In this document: positions 19,957-28,166 of the stretch, one piece after another
How positions within the stretch are numbered: the first letter of the stretch is position 1
How the letters are laid out: every line of letters starts with the position of its first letter
NCBI GenBank assembly: GCA_934309345.1
Contig: CAKRDD010000020.1
Coordinates: forward strand, 3,732 to 67,731
Origin: an uncultured Mediterraneibacter sp.
Lineage (GTDB): Bacteria > Bacillota > Clostridia > Lachnospirales > Lachnospiraceae
DNA length: 64,000 bases
Direction of reading: 5' to 3'
The notes under the pieces: model-generated
Told to the model about the DNA's origin: nothing
Database searches by the model: none
What the model saw: only the letters and a program-made list of their open reading frames with translations
Position numbers and translations under genes: made by a program

Positions 19957-20982
19957 TTATAAATACTCTCTCAGCTTCTCAACCTTCTCCATATCTGTCG
20001 CCCAGCTCGTAGCAAGTCTGACTACCGTATGTTTCTCATCCGTCTTCTCCCAGAAACTGACTCTGACATTCTTCTCCAGTTCTTTCAGTTTCTCGTCTTC
20101 CATCTCAACAAAGATCTGGTTCGTCGGAGAATCAATATAGAAATCATATCCTTTTTCTTTCAGGATTTCCTTTAGTCTTACTGCTGTTGTGATTGCATTC
20201 TTGCTGATTTTCATATACAGATCATCTGTAAATAATGTATCAAACTGAACACCAAGGAACCATCCTTTGGCAAGCAGTGCTCCATGCTGTTTGATCAGAG
20301 TCACAAAATGTCTCGGCGCATTTTCTTTTGTAAATACAACTGCTTCTCCGCAGAAGGCACCGACCTTTGTTCCACCGATGTAAAAAATGTCACAGTATTC
20401 TGCGATATCTTCCATCGTCACATCTGTATCTTCTACTGCGAGACCGTATCCAAGACGCGCTCCATCAAGATACAGCGGAATATGGTACTGCTGACAGATA
20501 TCAGAGAGTTCTGCCAGTTCGCCGCGTGTATACAGTGTGCCATACTCTGTTGGGTGAGAGATGTAAACCATCCCCGGAAAAACCATATGTTCATGATTCC
20601 CATCACTATAAAACTGATTCAAACAATCAGCCACGTCTTTCGGCTGGATCTTCCCTTCCTGCTGTGGAAGTGTAAGTACTTTATGGCCGGAAGCTTCAAT
20701 CGCACCCGCCTCGTGTGATGCAACATGTCCTGTCTCAGCTGCGATAACGCCCTCATAGCTTTGAAGTACGGAATCAATTACAGTCTGATTCGTCTGCGTT
20801 CCGCCTACAAAGAAGTAAATGTCTGCATCCGGACATTTACATGCCTGACGGATCTTTTCCTTTGCAGATTCGCAATATTCATCATTTCCGTATCCTGTAA
20901 TTCCTTCTTTATTTACTTCTGCCAGTCTGCGCAGAATCTCCTCATGTGCACCTTCTGAATAGTCATTTTCAAATGAAATCAT
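19957..20982 (-). CDS. Low-specificity threonine aldolase / beta-eliminating lyase family
   Basis: PLP-dependent fold type I enzyme, 341 residues, most like L-threonine aldolase (threonine to glycine plus acetaldehyde). Seen: FENDYSEGAHEEILRRL at the N-terminus, GGTQTNQT (phosphate cup), HVASHEAGAIE, LYLDGARLGYGL with the PLP-ring Asp, and IGGTKVGAF with the Schiff-base Lys. Its ATG overlaps the flavin-reductase stop codon (ATGA), so translation is coupled. L-allo versus L-threonine preference cannot be read from sequence. Confidence 0.88.
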   Translation of the reverse strand: MISFENDYSEGAHEEILRRLAEVNKEGITGYGNDEYCESAKEKIRQACKCPDADIYFFVGGTQTNQTVIDSVLQSYEGVIAAETGHVASHEAGAIEASGHKVLTLPQQEGKIQPKDVADCLNQFYSDGNHEHMVFPGMVYISHPTEYGTLYTRGELAELSDICQQYHIPLYLDGARLGYGLAVEDTDVTMEDIAEYCDIFYIGGTKVGAFCGEAVVFTKENAPRHFVTLIKQHGALLAKGWFLGVQFDTLFTDDLYMKISKNAITTAVRLKEILKEKGYDFYIDSPTNQIFVEMEDEKLKELEKNVRVSFWEKTDEKHTVVRLATSWATDMEKVEKLREYL

Positions 20983-21671
20983 TTTTTAACTGTTCCCTTC
21001 TTACTGAATGTTGCTTTTTTATTTACAGATTTTTTCCCTGGAGCTTTCTTGCTCCCTGATTCGTTTTTTGTTGTGATCTTCTTAGCAGTTCGTTTGTCAA
21101 CGGTTTTCTTTTTTCTCACGCTGTACCCAAACGTTCCGATCTTCTTGCCGAGTCCAAGGTATTCTCCATGAGAATATGCCAGAAGCCCTGTCTTATTGAG
21201 TTCGAATTTGCCCTTCTCATCCATATAAGACTCGTCCACCTGGACAGCCTTCACTTCTGCAAGAAACATGTGATGGCTTCCAAGTTTCTCAACTTTTGTC
21301 ACAACACATTCAATGTTGACCGGTGCTTCCTCAATTACCGGTGCATAAGTAAGCTTCTCTGCCTTTTTCGCTGTTAAATGACACTCTTTCCATTTATCCA
21401 CATCCCGTCCGGAGCGCACACCGCAGTAATCTGTCGCATGCGCGAGCTGTTCGGTTGTCAGATTGATCACAAACTCTCCGCTCTCTTCAATCATATGATA
21501 GGAATATCTCTCCGGTCTTACGGAAATGTATACCATCGCCGGATTCGTACATACCGTTCCTGTCCAGGCAACGGTGAAAATGTTCGTATTTCCTTCTTTA
21601 TCTGCCGTACTTACCATAACTGCCGGAAGCGGGTAGACCATGTTACCGGCTTTCCATACCTGTTTCGCCAT
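20979..21671 (-). CDS. Flavin reductase-like FMN-binding protein with a Lys-rich tail
   Basis: Flavin-reductase-like domain protein, 230 residues, probably FMN binding and involved in NAD(P)H-flavin or other redox chemistry. The domain spans about 1-180: YPLPAVMVSTADKEGNTNIFTVAWTG is split over the start of the barrel, with SGEFVINL and CGVRSGRDVDKW after it. The last 45 or so residues are almost entirely Lys, Thr, Ser, Ala and Gly (KKAPGKKSVNKKATFSKK), unlike the core family and reminiscent of basic nucleic-acid-binding tails. A longer frame exists to 21809, but CAGGAGGAAAGAGAA precedes ATG 21671. The stop overlaps the aldolase start by ATGA. Confidence 0.87.
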   Translation of the reverse strand: MAKQVWKAGNMVYPLPAVMVSTADKEGNTNIFTVAWTGTVCTNPAMVYISVRPERYSYHMIEESGEFVINLTTEQLAHATDYCGVRSGRDVDKWKECHLTAKKAEKLTYAPVIEEAPVNIECVVTKVEKLGSHHMFLAEVKAVQVDESYMDEKGKFELNKTGLLAYSHGEYLGLGKKIGTFGYSVRKKKTVDKRTAKKITTKNESGSKKAPGKKSVNKKATFSKKGTVKK

Positions 21672-21688
21672 TTCTCTTTCCTCCTGAA

Positions 21689-21714
21689 AACCGTCCCCTG
21701 TTACGGAGACGGTT
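21689..21714. repeat. AACCGTCCCCT hairpin
   Basis: Inverted repeat AACCGTC (21689-21695) / GACGGTT (21708-21714), just upstream of the flavin-reductase ribosome binding site. It shares the GTCCCCT/AGGGGAC core with 10770-10797. Confidence 0.5.
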
Positions 21715-21750
21715 CTAATTTTTCTATATAAAAAATTCTTGTAGCTGTTC

Positions 21751-23394
21751 TTACTGCTGCAATGCTGATACAAGCGCCGGAACAAGCTGTTTCTTACGTG
21801 ATACAACACCTTTGAGCATCAGTTTCTGTGCATTATCTTCCAGATCATAAGCTCCGATAATCTTTTCTCTTGATTCATTACCACAGCAGATCAGTTCAGA
21901 TGATTCTGTAATAATATTCGTCAGCATAAAGAAAATCATATCCAGACTGTGATTCTGTCTTGTCTTTTCCATCTCCGGAAGTACTGTTGCCTTAATCTCT
22001 TCAAGCTCATCTTCGCTCATGGAATTCACCTGACCAACACCGAATACTGTATCATTTACTGTAAACTGTTTGAAATCAAGGAACAGGATTTCCTCAGCTG
22101 TCTTTCCTTTCAGGTTGCTTCCTGCCTTGAACATTGCCTGTGCAAGTTTCTCTATATCGATTCCGGCAATCTCTGCAAGCCTTTTCGCTGTGCTTTCATC
22201 AAGTGGTGTACAAGTCGGGGAACGGAACATCAATGTATCGGAAATAATCGCGGAACAAAGAAGTCCTGCATTCACAGGATCTATTTCGACATCATTTTCC
22301 TCGTACATCTGAGATACAATTGTTGCTGTACATCCAACCGGCTGATTTCTGAAAAATACAGGTCCGATCGTCTCGATACTGCTCAGTCTGTGGTGATCGA
22401 TAATCTCCTGGACATCTGCCTCTTCCACTCCGTCTACTGCCTGATTCTTCTCATTATGATCGACAAGGATGACCTGTTTCTTGCTGACATTGAGAAGTCT
22501 TCTTCTGGAAACAAGACCTAAGAACTTTCCATCTTCATCTACAACCGGGAAATCACGGAAACGCTTACGCGCCATCACTTCTTTCACATCATCTACGAAA
22601 TCATTCTTACGGAATGTCACAAGGTGATCCTTCGTCATGAAAGATCTTACCGGAATACTCTGGCTGATATGTTGCGCTGCCGTAAATGTGTCATGCTGTG
22701 TCCAGATAACGACAATTTCTTTTGCCTCTGCCTGACGTAAAATATCTTCTGAAACCGGGTCATTCTGGCAGACTACCATACAGCTTGCATCCAGATCAAC
22801 CGCACACTGCTGTGCATCAATTCGATCCCCGATAATAACAAGATCATCTTTCTCGATAAAGCTTGTCATCAACTCCTTGCTTGATGCCGCAACAGTTACT
22901 TTTCCTTTATAGAAATAACCATGTTCATTTCCTGTTACGATTTTGCCTTCTACTGCTGCTGCAATATTCCGGTACTGTGTTCTTGCTTTCGCAAGCATTG
23001 TGTTATCATAGACTTCCATATAGGATTTCGCAATATCACCTTTTGTGATCACGCCTTCCAGCACACCATTACGTGTGATCGGAATCGTATGCGTATTCAT
23101 CTCTGACATCTTTTCCCATGCTGTACGGATTGAAAGGCTTCCTTGAATTTCCTGACTTTCTTTCAGTTCCACATTTTTAATCTGTTCTCTTAGATCAGAA
23201 AGCAATGCCGGAACTTTTACGCCAAAGTGTTCCAGTACATATTGTGTCTCCTCATTAAGCTGTCCTGCACGACGAGGTTCATACGTTTCTCCGGTAATTT
23301 TTGTCTTGAGATTTGCATAAGCAATTGCTGTACAGATAGAGTCTGTATCCGGATTCTTATGACCCACAACATATACCTTTTTATCTTCCGCCAT
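21751..23394 (-). CDS. Manganese-dependent inorganic pyrophosphatase with CBS and DRTGG domains
   Basis: Family II PPase (DHH/DHHA2), cytoplasmic, hydrolysing PPi; 547 residues, the length of clostridial CBS-PPases rather than the roughly 310 of simple PpaC. The N-terminal DHH motifs are VGHKNPDTDS (start) and, after the insert, VDHNEKNQ and IIDHH. The insert (about 65-310) contains a CBS repeat with THTIPITRNG, a DRTGG-like region and a second CBS with FRDFPVVDEDG. In characterised CBS-PPases this insert binds adenine nucleotides or diadenosine polyphosphates and controls activity; regulation here is inferred. AAGGAG precedes ATG 23394; an ATG seven codons upstream overlaps that site. Confidence 0.93.
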   Translation of the reverse strand: MAEDKKVYVVGHKNPDTDSICTAIAYANLKTKITGETYEPRRAGQLNEETQYVLEHFGVKVPALLSDLREQIKNVELKESQEIQGSLSIRTAWEKMSEMNTHTIPITRNGVLEGVITKGDIAKSYMEVYDNTMLAKARTQYRNIAAAVEGKIVTGNEHGYFYKGKVTVAASSKELMTSFIEKDDLVIIGDRIDAQQCAVDLDASCMVVCQNDPVSEDILRQAEAKEIVVIWTQHDTFTAAQHISQSIPVRSFMTKDHLVTFRKNDFVDDVKEVMARKRFRDFPVVDEDGKFLGLVSRRRLLNVSKKQVILVDHNEKNQAVDGVEEADVQEIIDHHRLSSIETIGPVFFRNQPVGCTATIVSQMYEENDVEIDPVNAGLLCSAIISDTLMFRSPTCTPLDESTAKRLAEIAGIDIEKLAQAMFKAGSNLKGKTAEEILFLDFKQFTVNDTVFGVGQVNSMSEDELEEIKATVLPEMEKTRQNHSLDMIFFMLTNIITESSELICCGNESREKIIGAYDLEDNAQKLMLKGVVSRKKQLVPALVSALQQ

Positions 23395-23596
23395 TTTTCT
23401 ATCTCTCCTTCTCAAATTTATATCTTATCTTTTTTAACTTTTCTTTAATTTCATCTCTGCATTCATTTCACATGAATAACAACTGATTTTATTATATAAC
23501 AATCATAATGATTCGCTTTTCAATAAGTAGAGTAACATTTTTTTCTTATGAATCCAACCGCATTTTTCATTTTCTTCGCGGATTTTGACACTTTTG

Positions 23597-23626
23597 TTGT
23601 ATTTTTTCTCATACATATGGTATACT
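23597..23626 (+). promoter_or_regulatory. Promoter of the S1-domain gene
   Basis: -35-like TTGTAT (23597-23602), an 18-base spacer and an extended -10, TGG-TATACT (-10 at 23621-23626), about 38 bases before ATG 23664. Confidence 0.6.
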
Positions 23627-23663
23627 TTGGATACAAGAGAAAAAAGAAAATGAGGTGCTTTTA

Positions 23664-24359
23664 ATGAGCGAAGAAATGAAAGAAATGCAGACAAATGAAG
23701 TGACAGAGACAATGGCAGACTATGAAGATCATTTCGATGATGCGAATCCATGGAACAGAGTCCAGGATTATATGGATAAGAAAACGGTTCTTCCTGTAAA
23801 AATTGAAGGTGTTGTCAACGGTGGCGTAATCGTTATGGTAGAAGGACTTCGCGGATTCGTTCCGGCTTCCAAGCTGTCCCTTTCCTATATTGAGAATCTG
23901 GAAGATTATCTTCTCAAGGATATCGAAGTACAGGTGATCGATGTTGACCAGGCAAATAACCGTCTTGTACTTTCTGCACGTGAACTTCTGAAAGAAAAAG
24001 AGAAAGCTGCACGTGATGCACAGATTGCAAGTATGAAGGTTGGAACTGTTCTGAAAGGAACTGTAGAGACTCTCCAGAACTATGGAGCATTTGTTAAATT
24101 AGAGAACGGACTTTCCGGTCTGGTTCACGTTTCACAGATTTCCCAGAAGCGTGTAAAAATGCCTTCTGATGTTCTCACAGTTGGTGATGAAGTTGAAGTG
24201 AAAGTCATCGGTATCAAAGACGGCAAAATCAGCCTGAGCATGAAAGCTCTTGAAGAAGACAAAGAAAAGGCTGAGGAGAAAGCGGAAAAGGTTGTGATCC
24301 CGAAAGCGGAAGATATCGGAACAAACCTTGGAGATCTCTTTAAAAATATCCAGTTATAG
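23664..24359 (+). CDS. S1 RNA-binding domain protein
   Basis: Acidic cytoplasmic protein of 231 residues with two S1/OB RNA-binding domains. The first (about 45-112) has VNGGVIVMVEGLRGFVPASK. The second (about 125-195) has LKGTVETLQNYGAFVKLENG and GLVHVSQISQKRV. It ends in a Lys/Glu-rich stretch. This is a two-domain RpsA-like protein found across Firmicutes, probably binding mRNA or ribosomes; its role is not known here. GAGGTG lies 8 bases before the ATG. It has its own promoter and a hairpin terminator and is the only plus-strand gene in this section. Confidence 0.9.
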   Translation: MSEEMKEMQTNEVTETMADYEDHFDDANPWNRVQDYMDKKTVLPVKIEGVVNGGVIVMVEGLRGFVPASKLSLSYIENLEDYLLKDIEVQVIDVDQANNRLVLSARELLKEKEKAARDAQIASMKVGTVLKGTVETLQNYGAFVKLENGLSGLVHVSQISQKRVKMPSDVLTVGDEVEVKVIGIKDGKISLSMKALEEDKEKAEEKAEKVVIPKAEDIGTNLGDLFKNIQL

Positions 24360-24420
24360 AAATTGGTGCTGTGATCCTGTTCAGATTGATAATCTGTGTA
24401 ATTGGCAGCATGATACAGAA

Positions 24421-24460
24421 AAAGTCCCTTTCAGGAGTTTATTTCTTCTGAAGGGACTTT
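24421..24460 (+). terminator. Terminator of the S1-domain gene
   Basis: AAAGTCCCTT-t-CAG / CTG-AAGGGACTTT (one bulged base), followed by TCTATTTT; 61 bases after the stop. Confidence 0.85.
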
Positions 24461-24474
24461 TCTATTTTACGCGA

Positions 24475-24556
24475 GCAACGAGCCAAAGTCCGTGCTTGCA
24501 CGAGACCTTAGCGACTGCCGCGATAACTTGAGAAACTCGCGAAGCGTGTTTCTCAT
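24475..24556. repeat. Tract of short GC-rich hairpins
   Basis: Non-coding tract with CGTGC-TT-GCACG (24491-24502) and GAGAAAC-T-CGC-GAA-GCG-T-GTTTCTC (24530-24554). It resembles the tracts at 15905-15950 and 51200-51240 and may be a degraded dispersed element. Confidence 0.5.
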
Positions 24557-24589
24557 AGTTTCATTGTTTCAATAACTCAGATATATTTA

Positions 24590-24871
24590 TTATGCGCAAG
24601 CATTCTCCAGAATCTCTTCCAGCGCATTCTTACTGCTCGTGTGACAACGAATCACATCCGCATTACATCTGCCGGCCTCTTCTACCGCACAGCGGACCAT
24701 TTTATGGGATACTGTGTTTGTGAAAAGAACGATCAGATCCGGGCTTCCGATCTGTTTGCTTAAGCTTGCTGACATCTGGGTGAAGATCTTCGCCTTACAA
24801 TTAAACTGTTTACAGACTTTCTTATACTGACATACCATTCTGTCATGTCCTCCAATGATTACTACACTCAT
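24590..24871 (-). CDS. DUF2325 domain protein
   Basis: Small soluble protein of 93 residues matching the DUF2325 pattern: MSVVIIGGHDRM at the start, a Rossmann-like alternation of strands and helices, and SPDLIVLFTNTVSHKM in the middle. It has seven cysteines, several spaced as possible metal ligands, and HTSSKNALEEIL at the end. Function unknown. AGGAGG precedes the ATG. The promoter region carries a Fur-like box and a GTTAG-N6-CTAAC palindrome, and the gene lies directly downstream of the ferrosome-like pair, so a role in metal homeostasis is a reasonable guess but only that. Confidence 0.85.
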   Translation of the reverse strand: MSVVIIGGHDRMVCQYKKVCKQFNCKAKIFTQMSASLSKQIGSPDLIVLFTNTVSHKMVRCAVEEAGRCNADVIRCHTSSKNALEEILENACA

Positions 24872-24973
24872 ACTGAACCTCCTGAAATTAAAATCTGATT
24901 ATCTATTGCTTTACTTATTATTTTCCTGTATGTTTTATGAATTCATTTCCACATATCTTTGTTATATTTTGGT

Positions 24974-25055
24974 GTTAGTTGTGTCTAACCTATGTATTTA
25001 CTATACTATATCAAAAACGTAATATCAATATTATTTACTGATAATGTTTCTCATT
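24974..25055 (-). promoter_or_regulatory. DUF2325 promoter with Fur-like box and GTTAG palindrome
   Basis: GATAATGTTTCTCATT on the plus strand (25040-25055); then, on the minus strand, -35 TTGATA (25023-25028), 17-base spacer, -10 TATAGT (25000-25005), and GTTAG-TTGTGT-CTAAC (24974-24989) just past the predicted start. The Fur-like box lies 11 bp upstream of the -35, as at eno. Confidence 0.7.
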
Positions 25056-25063
25056 AAAGTAAA

Positions 25064-25107
25064 GAACTGCCGGGTCCAGCCTTTACAAAAGCTGTTCCCG
25101 GCAGTTC
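25064..25107 (-). terminator. Terminator after the P1B-ATPase gene
   Basis: GAACTGCCGGG / CCCGGCAGTTC, 11-bp arms with an inner AGC/GCT pair, followed on the minus strand by TTTACTTT. It separates the iron operon from the DUF2325 gene. Confidence 0.8.
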
Positions 25108-25145
25108 CTGCCTTACTTATCTTATTTTATGATATCTCACTCAAT

Positions 25146-25176
25146 GTTACTGTTCACGCGATATGCGACCAGCAAC
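25146..25176. repeat. Dispersed 31-bp repeat, copy 1
   Basis: Matches 38133-38163 at 29 of 31 positions, beginning GTTACTGTTCAC and ending TGCGACCAGCAAC. It abuts the stop codon of the P1B-ATPase gene. The long structured continuation seen in copy 2 is absent here. Confidence 0.85.
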
Positions 25177-27275
25177 TACTCAAGTTCTGTTCTTTTATTT
25201 TCATCCAGCAGATTCTTCATACTTCCAAGGCTTATCATTAATGTAGACGCATTGTGCAAAAGTGCAGATACTGTCGGCTGGACAATTCCTGTCACGCCAA
25301 GCAGGATTAACCCTGAATTGATTCCGACGATATTTCTGTAATTCTTATGTATACGCTTCATCATGGCATTTGCCAGAAGTTTCAGCGTCACAACTTCACG
25401 CAGATCATCTGCCGCAATCGTGATATCTGCAATTTCTCTTGCAATCTCTGCGCCGTCACTGATTGCAATTCCTGCATCGGCTGCTGAAAGAGCCGGTGAA
25501 TCATTGATTCCATCACCGATCATAATTACTTTTCTTCCTTCTGCCTTTTCTTTCTCAACGAAATTCGCCTTATCTTCCGGAAGAACCTCAGCATAATATT
25601 CATCAACGCCAACGCGTTTCGCAATTGCCGCCGCTGTACGTTCACTGTCACCCGTCATCATAACGACTTTACGGATACCTGCTTTCTTCAGATCACGAAC
25701 CATTTCTGCCGCCTCTTCGCGGAGTGGGTCTTCAATGCAGATAACTGCAACAAGTTGTTTCTCGATTGCCAGATACAGATGAGAATATTCTGGTTTTAAT
25801 GAATCGTATCTATCCTGATATTCTGATGAGATCGTGCATCCTTCATCTTCGAAAATGAAATGACTGCTTCCGATCAGAACCTTTTTATCATCAATAGAGG
25901 AAGAGATTCCATGTGCCACAACATATTCTACTTTTGAATGCATCTCTTCATGGGACAAATGTCTTTCTTTTGCCGCATCCACAACAGCTTTCGCCATGGA
26001 ATGAGGAAAATGCTCTTCCAGGCATGCCGCAATACGAAGCAGATCATTCTCTGAATAATCACTGAAAGGAACAATCTCTTTCACTGTCGGTGTTGCCTTT
26101 GTCAGCGTTCCTGTCTTATCGAAGACGATTGTATCTGCATCTGCCACTGCCTCAAGGAACTTACCGCCTTTTACTGTGATATTGTTCTCACCTGCCTCAC
26201 GGATTGCTGAAAGCACAGTGATCGGCATGGCAAGCTTCAATGCACATGAGAAATCTACCATCAGAACAGACAGTGTCTTCGTAATATTTCTTGTCAGGAG
26301 CCAGACTGCTCCTGTTCCAAGCAGTGTATATGGAACGAGTTTATCTGCAAGATGTTCTGCCTTGCCTTCTACAGATGACTTCAGTTTTTCAGAATCTTCG
26401 ATCATTGTCACAATCTTCTCAAATCTTGTGGAGCCTGATACAGCTTTGACAAGAACTTCAATCTCACCTTCTTCAAGAACCGTTCCGGCGAAGACAGTCT
26501 GTCCGATACTTCTTCTTACAGGAAGTGACTCACCTGTGAGAGAAGCCTGATTAATCATTCCTTCACCAGTAACCACTTCTCCATCAAACGGGATCACATT
26601 TCCCATGCGGATCACAACGTGGTCTCCCGGCTCGATCTCAGAAGATTTTACAAGAATCTCTTGATCGTCTCTCTTCAACCAAACCTTATTGACATTCAGC
26701 GACATACTGCGCGCAAGATCTCCTACAGACTTTTTATGTGTCCACTCTTCCATGATCTCGCCGATTCCAAGCAGGAACATGACGGATCCGGCCGTTGCAT
26801 AATCTCTGCGGAATACAGAAACGCTGATTGCTGTAGCATCCAGGACAGGAACTTCTATCTTACCATGCATCAGGCAGCGGATTCCGTGCCAGATGTATTT
26901 CACTGATTTTACAGATGTGATCACTGCGCGGACCGGCATTGGAAGGAATAACTTACTTCCATAATGAAGAACTGTCTTCATGACCAGCTTTTCCTGATAA
27001 ACAGCATTCAGCTCTCTTCCTGAACCTGCGGCAACATGCTCCGGCAGAGTTGCATTTTCATAAGAAAACTGCTTCAATAAATTCAAGACCTCTTCCTTAT
27101 CTCCAATATAACAGATCACAGCATCTGCGGTGCGTTCATATACTTTTACGTCTGTTACATTCTTCTGACTGGAGAGAAACCAGGATAGAGTATCCGCCTC
27201 CGTATATGTCATCCGTTTCTGGACAACATGGATACGAAGGCGGCCATTAATCTCATGCTTTACAATGAATTTCAT
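25176..27275 (-). CDS. P1B-type ATPase lacking CPx (P1B-6/FezB-like, candidate ferrosome iron pump)
   Basis: Metal-transporting P-type ATPase, 699 residues. The catalytic core is intact: TGES (247-250), phosphorylated DKTGT (386-390), an HP-like EHFPHSMAKA, MTGD (540-543), GDGINDSPAL (588-597). The membrane metal-site motif is unusual: FSCALK (342-347) where Cu/Zn pumps have CPCALG, so the CPx proline is missing. TM8 has HNAST. The N-terminus is HMA-sized with GRLRIHV but no CxxC. SCA in place of CPC is, to my knowledge, the mark of P1B-6 ATPases such as FezB, which with FezA forms iron-phosphate ferrosomes in Clostridioides difficile. It starts 6 bases after the small Gly-rich membrane protein gene and lies downstream of fur-like and feo genes. 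An orphan P1B pump for another metal is the alternative. Confidence 0.85.
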   Translation of the reverse strand: MKFIVKHEINGRLRIHVVQKRMTYTEADTLSWFLSSQKNVTDVKVYERTADAVICYIGDKEEVLNLLKQFSYENATLPEHVAAGSGRELNAVYQEKLVMKTVLHYGSKLFLPMPVRAVITSVKSVKYIWHGIRCLMHGKIEVPVLDATAISVSVFRRDYATAGSVMFLLGIGEIMEEWTHKKSVGDLARSMSLNVNKVWLKRDDQEILVKSSEIEPGDHVVIRMGNVIPFDGEVVTGEGMINQASLTGESLPVRRSIGQTVFAGTVLEEGEIEVLVKAVSGSTRFEKIVTMIEDSEKLKSSVEGKAEHLADKLVPYTLLGTGAVWLLTRNITKTLSVLMVDFSCALKLAMPITVLSAIREAGENNITVKGGKFLEAVADADTIVFDKTGTLTKATPTVKEIVPFSDYSENDLLRIAACLEEHFPHSMAKAVVDAAKERHLSHEEMHSKVEYVVAHGISSSIDDKKVLIGSSHFIFEDEGCTISSEYQDRYDSLKPEYSHLYLAIEKQLVAVICIEDPLREEAAEMVRDLKKAGIRKVVMMTGDSERTAAAIAKRVGVDEYYAEVLPEDKANFVEKEKAEGRKVIMIGDGINDSPALSAADAGIAISDGAEIAREIADITIAADDLREVVTLKLLANAMMKRIHKNYRNIVGINSGLILLGVTGIVQPTVSALLHNASTLMISLGSMKNLLDENKRTELE

Positions 27276-27281
27276 TGAGAT

Positions 27282-27611
27282 TTAAACTTCTTCCTCTTTG
27301 AAATCCTGCGCACCTGTATTTTCTTCCTGAGCTTCTGTCTCTTCTGCTTCTTCTGCTTCGTAGACAGCCTCAGCCTCTTTTGCTGCACGTGACTCATTGA
27401 TCTGCTGAGCCTCTGCAAGAATATCCTCTGCATTCTCCTGAACAGTTGTAGCTGTCTTCATAACGCAGTCTTTTGCTCTTAAAACTGCTGCTGTACAGTT
27501 TGTATAAAGCTTCTTTGCATCATCACTTGCAAGAATCTTCACTCCTGCTGTTCCGAAAAGAACACCTCCTGCAAAAATTCCTGCTTTTTTCAATTTAAAT
27601 ATATCCCACAT
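27282..27611 (-). CDS. Small Gly-rich membrane protein (DUF6110-like, FezA-like candidate)
   Basis: 109 residues. A short hydrophobic segment near residues 9-30 is rich in Gly and small residues (AGIFAGGVLFGTAGVKIL), suited to helix packing or membrane curvature. A middle amphipathic region has RAKDCVMKTATTVQENAEDI, and the Glu-rich tail (about 75-109) is very acidic and could bind cations. I recognise the DUF6110 pattern with moderate confidence. It sits immediately before the P1B-ATPase gene, the order seen for fezA-fezB. AGGAGG lies 8 bases before the ATG. Assignment as a ferrosome membrane protein is an inference from size, composition and position. Confidence 0.8.
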   Translation of the reverse strand: MWDIFKLKKAGIFAGGVLFGTAGVKILASDDAKKLYTNCTAAVLRAKDCVMKTATTVQENAEDILAEAQQINESRAAKEAEAVYEAEEAEETEAQEENTGAQDFKEEEV

Positions 27612-27659
27612 AGTTAAAACCTCCTAGAATTTTTACACATCATACCAACCCACCATACA

Positions 27660-27698
27660 GCTAGTCAATTCTAACCGTCTTTGTCGATAAATTTTATC
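27660..27698 (-). promoter_or_regulatory. Candidate operator before the ferrosome-like pair
   Basis: GCTAG-TCAATT-CTAAC (27660-27675, one mismatch to GTTAG-N6-CTAAC) lies next to a palindrome GATAA-ATT-TTATC (27686-27698, Fur-like). Both lie between the fur-like stop and the next start. No clear -35/-10 was found, so an internal promoter is possible but unproven. Confidence 0.5.
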
Positions 27699-28101
27699 AT
27701 TTATCCCCAGTGATTTTAATTGACGTCACTTTCTGGTCTTTTACATAACCACAATGTTTCAGTCCTTCGCGAATCACCTTGTTCCATCCTGTTTCTGTGA
27801 GTTTAAAGATCGTATCGTCATCCAGCATGATGATACATCCCCCATCTTCCGGACAATCCTGCGTGCAATCCACTTTGTACATATTTTTTCTGTTGATCGC
27901 ACCAATTTCTTCCAGTGCATTGATCATTCTGTAAACAGTTGCCACACCGATCTTTTCATCTGCCTGGGATGCCTTGTAAAAGATTTCTTTACAGCTTGAG
28001 CACTCATTTTCCAAAATAATATCAATGAGCATCTTACGCTGTTTTGTGATCCGGCATCCGTTTTCTTTTAGTTTTTCGATAATCTGCTCTTTCTTACTCA
28101 C
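27697..28101 (-). CDS. Fur-family regulator with atypical metal-binding region
   Basis: 134 residues. The winged-helix half is normal for Fur/PerR/Zur: GCRITKQRKMLIDIIL, then ATVYRMINALEEIGAI, the recognition helix. The C-terminal half is not: the usual His-rich HxHxxC segment is replaced by DCTQDCPEDGGCIIMLDDD, and the terminal CxxC pairs are missing. Metal sensing, if any, would use a Cys-rich site. It starts with GTG (28101) behind GGAGGTGTACC. It sits inside the iron run, 66 bases after the HMA protein and before the ferrosome-like pair, so it probably controls this locus. Confidence 0.87.
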   Translation of the reverse strand: MSKKEQIIEKLKENGCRITKQRKMLIDIILENECSSCKEIFYKASQADEKIGVATVYRMINALEEIGAINRKNMYKVDCTQDCPEDGGCIIMLDDDTIFKLTETGWNKVIREGLKHCGYVKDQKVTSIKITGDK

Positions 28102-28166
28102 GGTACACCTCCTGCTTTTTGGTCTTCGCTGTATCAGTTATTTCGCCATCTCACAGAGTTTTACTC

